From positions 1-48,111 of the forward strand of contig JAJRQZ010000010.1 of assembly GCA_024279935.1 (NCBI GenBank): a stretch of 48,111 nucleotides of DNA, given 5' to 3'. Both the position numbers and the translations under genes were made by a program. The DNA comes from Bacteroidota bacterium. GTDB taxonomy: Bacteria; Bacteroidota; Bacteroidia; Bacteroidales; F082. Positions 45,419-48,111 of the stretch are shown in pieces. A model generated the notes under the pieces. The model saw only the letters and a list, made by a program, of their open reading frames with translations, was not told the DNA's origin and made no database searches. The number at the start of each line of letters is the position of its first letter. Positions within the stretch are counted from its first letter, which is position 1.

Positions 45419-46882
45419 ATGAATAAATTAAAATTATTTAGTTTTTTGTTTTTATATTTAATCTTTAATGGTTCAATGTATTCTCAACCAGATGTGATGT
45501 GGGTCTTATACGAAGATGGAACAATACTTCGCTATGCTTATTCTGGTGGTGACGAGTTGAATAGTTCAGAATTAAATGATAATATTTGGATAAATAGTTA
45601 TGGATATGGTCGAAATTATTCTGGAACATGCTCTCAAGAGTATATGACTGATGGACTAAATTATGAGTTTGGTTATAATCCAAGTGTGAACAGTGGTACA
45701 ATAAAATTTATTGTTAAAAAAGAAGATATTTATGCGCGTGGTATTCCTTATGAGTCTGATGATTATTTACTTGATGATGGACTTCCAAATTTAAGGTGGT
45801 GGCATTATACATCTGGCATGGTAAAATCAAAGCAAAGATATAAATATGGGTTATTTGAAATTAAATGTAAACTTCCAGAAGGTAAAGGCTTGTGGCCCGC
45901 ATTTTGGCTTTTTGGTGGGAATCCAAATGAGGAATTCGACATATTTGAATATAAAGGAGAAACACCAAATAAATTTCATATTGATGTTCATTGTCCAACT
46001 AATTGCAATAATTTTGGTGAATGGCTGACCGCAACAGGAAATTTTACTGATAGTTTTAATATCTTTAGGGGTGAATGGACACCTAATTGGTGTACTTGGT
46101 CTTTGAATGACGATTTAATAAAGTATTGGTTTGGAAATCTTGATTATCAGGCTAATTTAATTGCAAGCGTAGGGGTTGCAAACGATGAGCCATGTCCTTT
46201 TTCTCCTGGACCAGATGAATCAACGGTTTTTCCTGCCTCATATGAGATAGATTTCATAAGAGTATGGACAAGGTTAGAATGTAATAATGTAGTTACAATA
46301 TGTGATTATAATCAATCACTTACCGATCCAACTGTTATAACTGGGAGTAATATTGTTATAGGGGGCGATAATTGCTTTTCGAATTTGACAGAAGGAGATT
46401 ACCTTAGATTAACTGCGACAGAAGATGTAACTTTGTTGCCGAGTTTTAAGGCTTTAGCTGGTAGTAATTTATCCATAAATATAGTTGAGTGTCCAGGGCC
46501 GTCATCTAGCCAACCTTATTCAAATAACAGAAATAATGGTGGTAATATAAATGTCTTGGATGATGATTTAGATAGTCTTAATAATTTAAGTAGTACTGAA
46601 CAAGCTGACGGTGTCAACAAAATTACACCACAAATGTATTTTTATATATACCCAAACCCTTCTAGTGGTAAACTAAAAATTGAAATCATTGGAACAATCA
46701 GTGATAAGATTGATATTGATATTGAAATTTTAAATCTATTTGGGCGTTCCATATATAAAATAGATAATATTAAAAGTAATTTTGTAAATGTTGACCTTTC
46801 AGGCGTACCTAATGGAATATATATACTTCGTGGAAGAATAAATAAAAAAATCGTAAATGAAACTTTTAAGATTCACAAATAA
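45419..46882 (+). CDS. GH16-family glycanase with T9SS tail
   Basis: A 487-residue secreted protein. Signal peptide (about 1-22), a GH16 beta-sandwich to about residue 285 and a Por tail (MYFYIYPNPSSGKLKIEI, GVPNGIYILRGR). The active site is EFDIFEYKGE, matching E-x-D-x-x-E with nucleophile Glu172 and acid/base Glu177; KYGLFEIKCKLPEGKGLWPA is the usual preceding block. GH16 enzymes cut beta-1,3/1,4-glucans, agar, carrageenan or similar. The substrate is not evident here. A beta-rich linker domain (about 300-360, TVITGSNIVIGGDNCF) separates the parts. It overlaps the next gene by 26 bp. Confidence 0.88.
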   Translation: MNKLKLFSFLFLYLIFNGSMYSQPDVMWVLYEDGTILRYAYSGGDELNSSELNDNIWINSYGYGRNYSGTCSQEYMTDGLNYEFGYNPSVNSGTIKFIVKKEDIYARGIPYESDDYLLDDGLPNLRWWHYTSGMVKSKQRYKYGLFEIKCKLPEGKGLWPAFWLFGGNPNEEFDIFEYKGETPNKFHIDVHCPTNCNNFGEWLTATGNFTDSFNIFRGEWTPNWCTWSLNDDLIKYWFGNLDYQANLIASVGVANDEPCPFSPGPDESTVFPASYEIDFIRVWTRLECNNVVTICDYNQSLTDPTVITGSNIVIGGDNCFSNLTEGDYLRLTATEDVTLLPSFKALAGSNLSINIVECPGPSSSQPYSNNRNNGGNINVLDDDLDSLNNLSSTEQADGVNKITPQMYFYIYPNPSSGKLKIEIIGTISDKIDIDIEILNLFGRSIYKIDNIKSNFVNVDLSGVPNGIYILRGRINKKIVNETFKIHK

Positions 46883-47426
46883 CATCCCAATAAATATATT
46901 TTTATTCATATTGATATTTTTATTGCAAATTGGGTATAAATCACAAGCTCAAAACCAGGAGAAGCGTGGATTCAAGTATGGATTAAAATATAGTTATTGT
47001 CAAAATACAATTCATTATTCGGTTGATATAATGTATGTTATTGAAAAAAGTTCATTCTCAATTGGCGGAAATTATACAAGATTACTAAATAATGTGTATG
47101 GTGATCCCGCTGATAGATTTATTAATAACCAACCGGGATTCAATGCAGCTTACGGATACAGCTTTTTAAATACAGATAATTTTAATTTATCTTTCAATAC
47201 AGGATTTTTTGTTTACCCTTATTCTTTTTACGAAAGTCAACTGGGGCAAGTAAATGGAAAAAAGTACAATAAATTAATAGTTGAAAACTATGTAAATGTT
47301 GGGTTCAATTACAAATTATATAGGAAATTGAACATCTATTCTCAATTGGGGTTTGGTTCTTATAAAGGATTTTTTTTAATTTTAGATGGTTTTATGCCAG
47401 TTATTTCGATAGGGGTACATTTATAA
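46857..47426 (+). CDS. Small outer-membrane beta-barrel-like protein, unknown
   Basis: A 189-residue protein starting with the ATG at 46857, inside the end of the GH16 gene in another frame. N-terminal hydrophobic segment (PINIFLFILIFLLQIGYKSQ) then AQNQ, then amphipathic strands with aromatic ends (FKYGLKYSYCQNTIHYSVDI, FSIGGNYTRLL, NFNLSFNTGFFVYPYSFY, IYSQLGFGSYKGFF), ending ISIGVHL. The pattern fits an eight-strand outer membrane protein. A 26-bp overlap with GH16 suggests translational coupling. No homologue recognised. Confidence 0.7.
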   Translation: MKLLRFTNNIPINIFLFILIFLLQIGYKSQAQNQEKRGFKYGLKYSYCQNTIHYSVDIMYVIEKSSFSIGGNYTRLLNNVYGDPADRFINNQPGFNAAYGYSFLNTDNFNLSFNTGFFVYPYSFYESQLGQVNGKKYNKLIVENYVNVGFNYKLYRKLNIYSQLGFGSYKGFFLILDGFMPVISIGVHL

Positions 47427-47514
47427 TGACCATGATTAGTTGGGCAATAATTTTTCATTTTTTCATTAATTTTACCAAAAGTCAAATTCAAAAAAACATT
47501 ACTCAATGAACACA

Positions 47515-47548
47515 AAAACTATTATTTTATTTTGCAAATAATAGTTTT
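47515..47548 (+). terminator. Intrinsic terminator after the barrel protein
   Basis: AAAACTATTATTT (47515-47527) pairs perfectly with AAATAATAGTTTT (47536-47548) around an 8-nt loop. About 90 bp after the stop at 47426. Confidence 0.7.
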
Positions 47549-47642
47549 ATCTTTTCATTTTTTCTTCTTGCAATAAAAAAACCTGCTTGGGGTTTAGTAC
47601 CCTCGAATCATTCGATTAAAAGTTCGGTTTGTTAAGTTGAAA

Positions 47643-47738
47643 TCAGGCAGCATTTTGAAAGATGTTTTTTGGTTTTTTCCTTTCGATGCCCTGATGACCC
47701 CTGTTATGATCTTTTTCAATCCGTTTTTTAATTCCGTC
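47643..47738 (-). pseudogene. Possible transposase C-terminal fragment (IS3-like integrase core end)
   Basis: Minus-strand 31 codons read IKKRIEKDHNRGHQGIERKK followed by PKNIFQNAA and a stop. The N-x-x-x-H-Q-G-I then K-x-P-x-x-x-F pattern resembles the end of IS3-type OrfB. There is a TAG just upstream, so only a remnant is left. The family assignment is tentative. Confidence 0.35.
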
Positions 47739-47764
47739 CTACAAACCCAGTCCGTTGTCATTGT

Positions 47765-47857
47765 TGTAGCCCCCTAGAAAGTCGGACAGGATTATAGTTA
47801 TAAATCTATAGCTTTGTACGTTCATGACAGAAGAAAGAAAGTTCACCAAAGAAGAAA
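47765..47857 (+). mobile_element. Possible left end of an IS3-family element, truncated
   Basis: TGTAGCCCCCTAGAAAGTCG followed by GACAGG resembles IS3-type ends (TGTA, then AAGTCGGACA). It is followed after 59 bp by ATG ACA GAA (MTEERKFTKEEN), like the start of an OrfA transposase. The similarity stops at about 47857, where a T9SS tail begins in the same frame. No complete element is in the window. Confidence 0.4.
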
Positions 47858-47975
47858 ATGTAATATTAGTTTACCCAAATCCAACAAATGGAATTATTGA
47901 AGTAAATAATATTTGTAATTTTGACTCATTTATTGTTTTAAATAGCACTGGGAAGATTATTTTTATGCAGGATTG
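47858..47975 (+). pseudogene. Orphan T9SS sorting-tail fragment between insertion-sequence remnants
   Basis: In frame with the ATG at 47824 the text reads VILVYPNPTNGIIEVNNICN, then FDSFIVLNSTGKIIFMQD, a recognisable Por tail with the YPNP motif. There is no protein upstream of it, only the IS3-like start. After about 47975 the sequence becomes CTAACCATGCCACTG, then GGGTGCCACTCC, with two TGCCACT copies that recall IS21-type ends. The frame stays open to the window edge. It looks like a gene end captured between insertions. Confidence 0.4.
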
Positions 47976-48111
47976 GCTATTTCGGTCTAACCATGCCACT
48001 GATTTCGGAGTATGGGTGCCACTCCAAAAGCTCATGCAATATTACATAAAAATTATCATTATTAGTTTTTCAAAATTGATTTTCTTAGAGATTCACCCTT
48101 CAGGTCTATTC

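Overview
The window reads as a chromosomal segment of a Bacteroidota bacterium, most likely a fermentative member of the Bacteroidales. Signs of this are many secreted proteins ending in a type IX secretion (T9SS, Por) sorting domain with a YPNP motif, promoter-like TAnnTTTG elements, a CysN-CysC fusion, C69 dipeptidases, a PCMD-domain protein, a ptb-buk pair, and rsmI lying close to a divergent tdk. No rRNA, tRNA, CRISPR array, phage or replication origin was seen.

Layout. 0-2.7 kb: an internally deleted sugar-kinase tail, a T9SS protein and a lipoprotein. 3.0-7.7 kb: topA with an in-frame stop, a MntP-like membrane protein, a secreted endonuclease I and a QueD/PTPS enzyme. 7.7-9.8 kb: ptb-buk for butyryl/acyl phosphate metabolism, on the minus strand. 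9.9-14.1 kb: sulfate activation genes cysD and cysNC, separated and flanked by arrays of 49-bp repeats and GNA-loop mini-hairpins, with a free-standing four-helix-bundle (S23/IVP) gene inside. 14.2-22.5 kb: rnr, a FadL-like porin, a structured-RNA candidate, comF, a PCMD protein and a BamA-like barrel. 22.6 kb: a 177-bp MITE with 15-bp perfect inverted repeats and an 8-bp target duplication. 22.9-31.6 kb: a DUF819 membrane protein, an LTD-domain surface protein, asd, ribF, a C69 dipeptidase and a coiled-coil membrane protein. 31.6-32.9 kb: a 1.3-kb gene-poor, decayed stretch. 32.9-44.0 kb: a photosystem-stability-like T9SS protein, a TPR/HTH membrane regulator overlapping a second C69 dipeptidase, a small repeat protein, rsmI, an M28 peptidase, a broken conserved gene, tdk, a secreted cyclophilin and pheS. 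44.0-48.1 kb: a visibly AT-richer accessory end with an S74-like protein, a GH16 glycanase, a small barrel protein and fragments of insertion sequences.

Genes that work together: cysD/cysNC make APS and PAPS from sulfate; ptb/buk interconvert acyl-CoA and acid with ATP yield; the secreted nuclease, peptidases, GH16 enzyme and T9SS proteins fit a polymer-degrading life style.

Six genes are broken, five by an apparent single-base deletion (four of them in homopolymers) and topA by a CAA/CAG-to-TAA-type change. Three of the six are core genes (topA, ribF, rnr) with otherwise intact sequence, so sequence error or population variation is the first explanation to exclude. The most interesting candidate system is the four-helix-bundle gene embedded in mini-hairpin arrays around cysD. 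The 18.4-kb RNA and the MITE are the next best leads.
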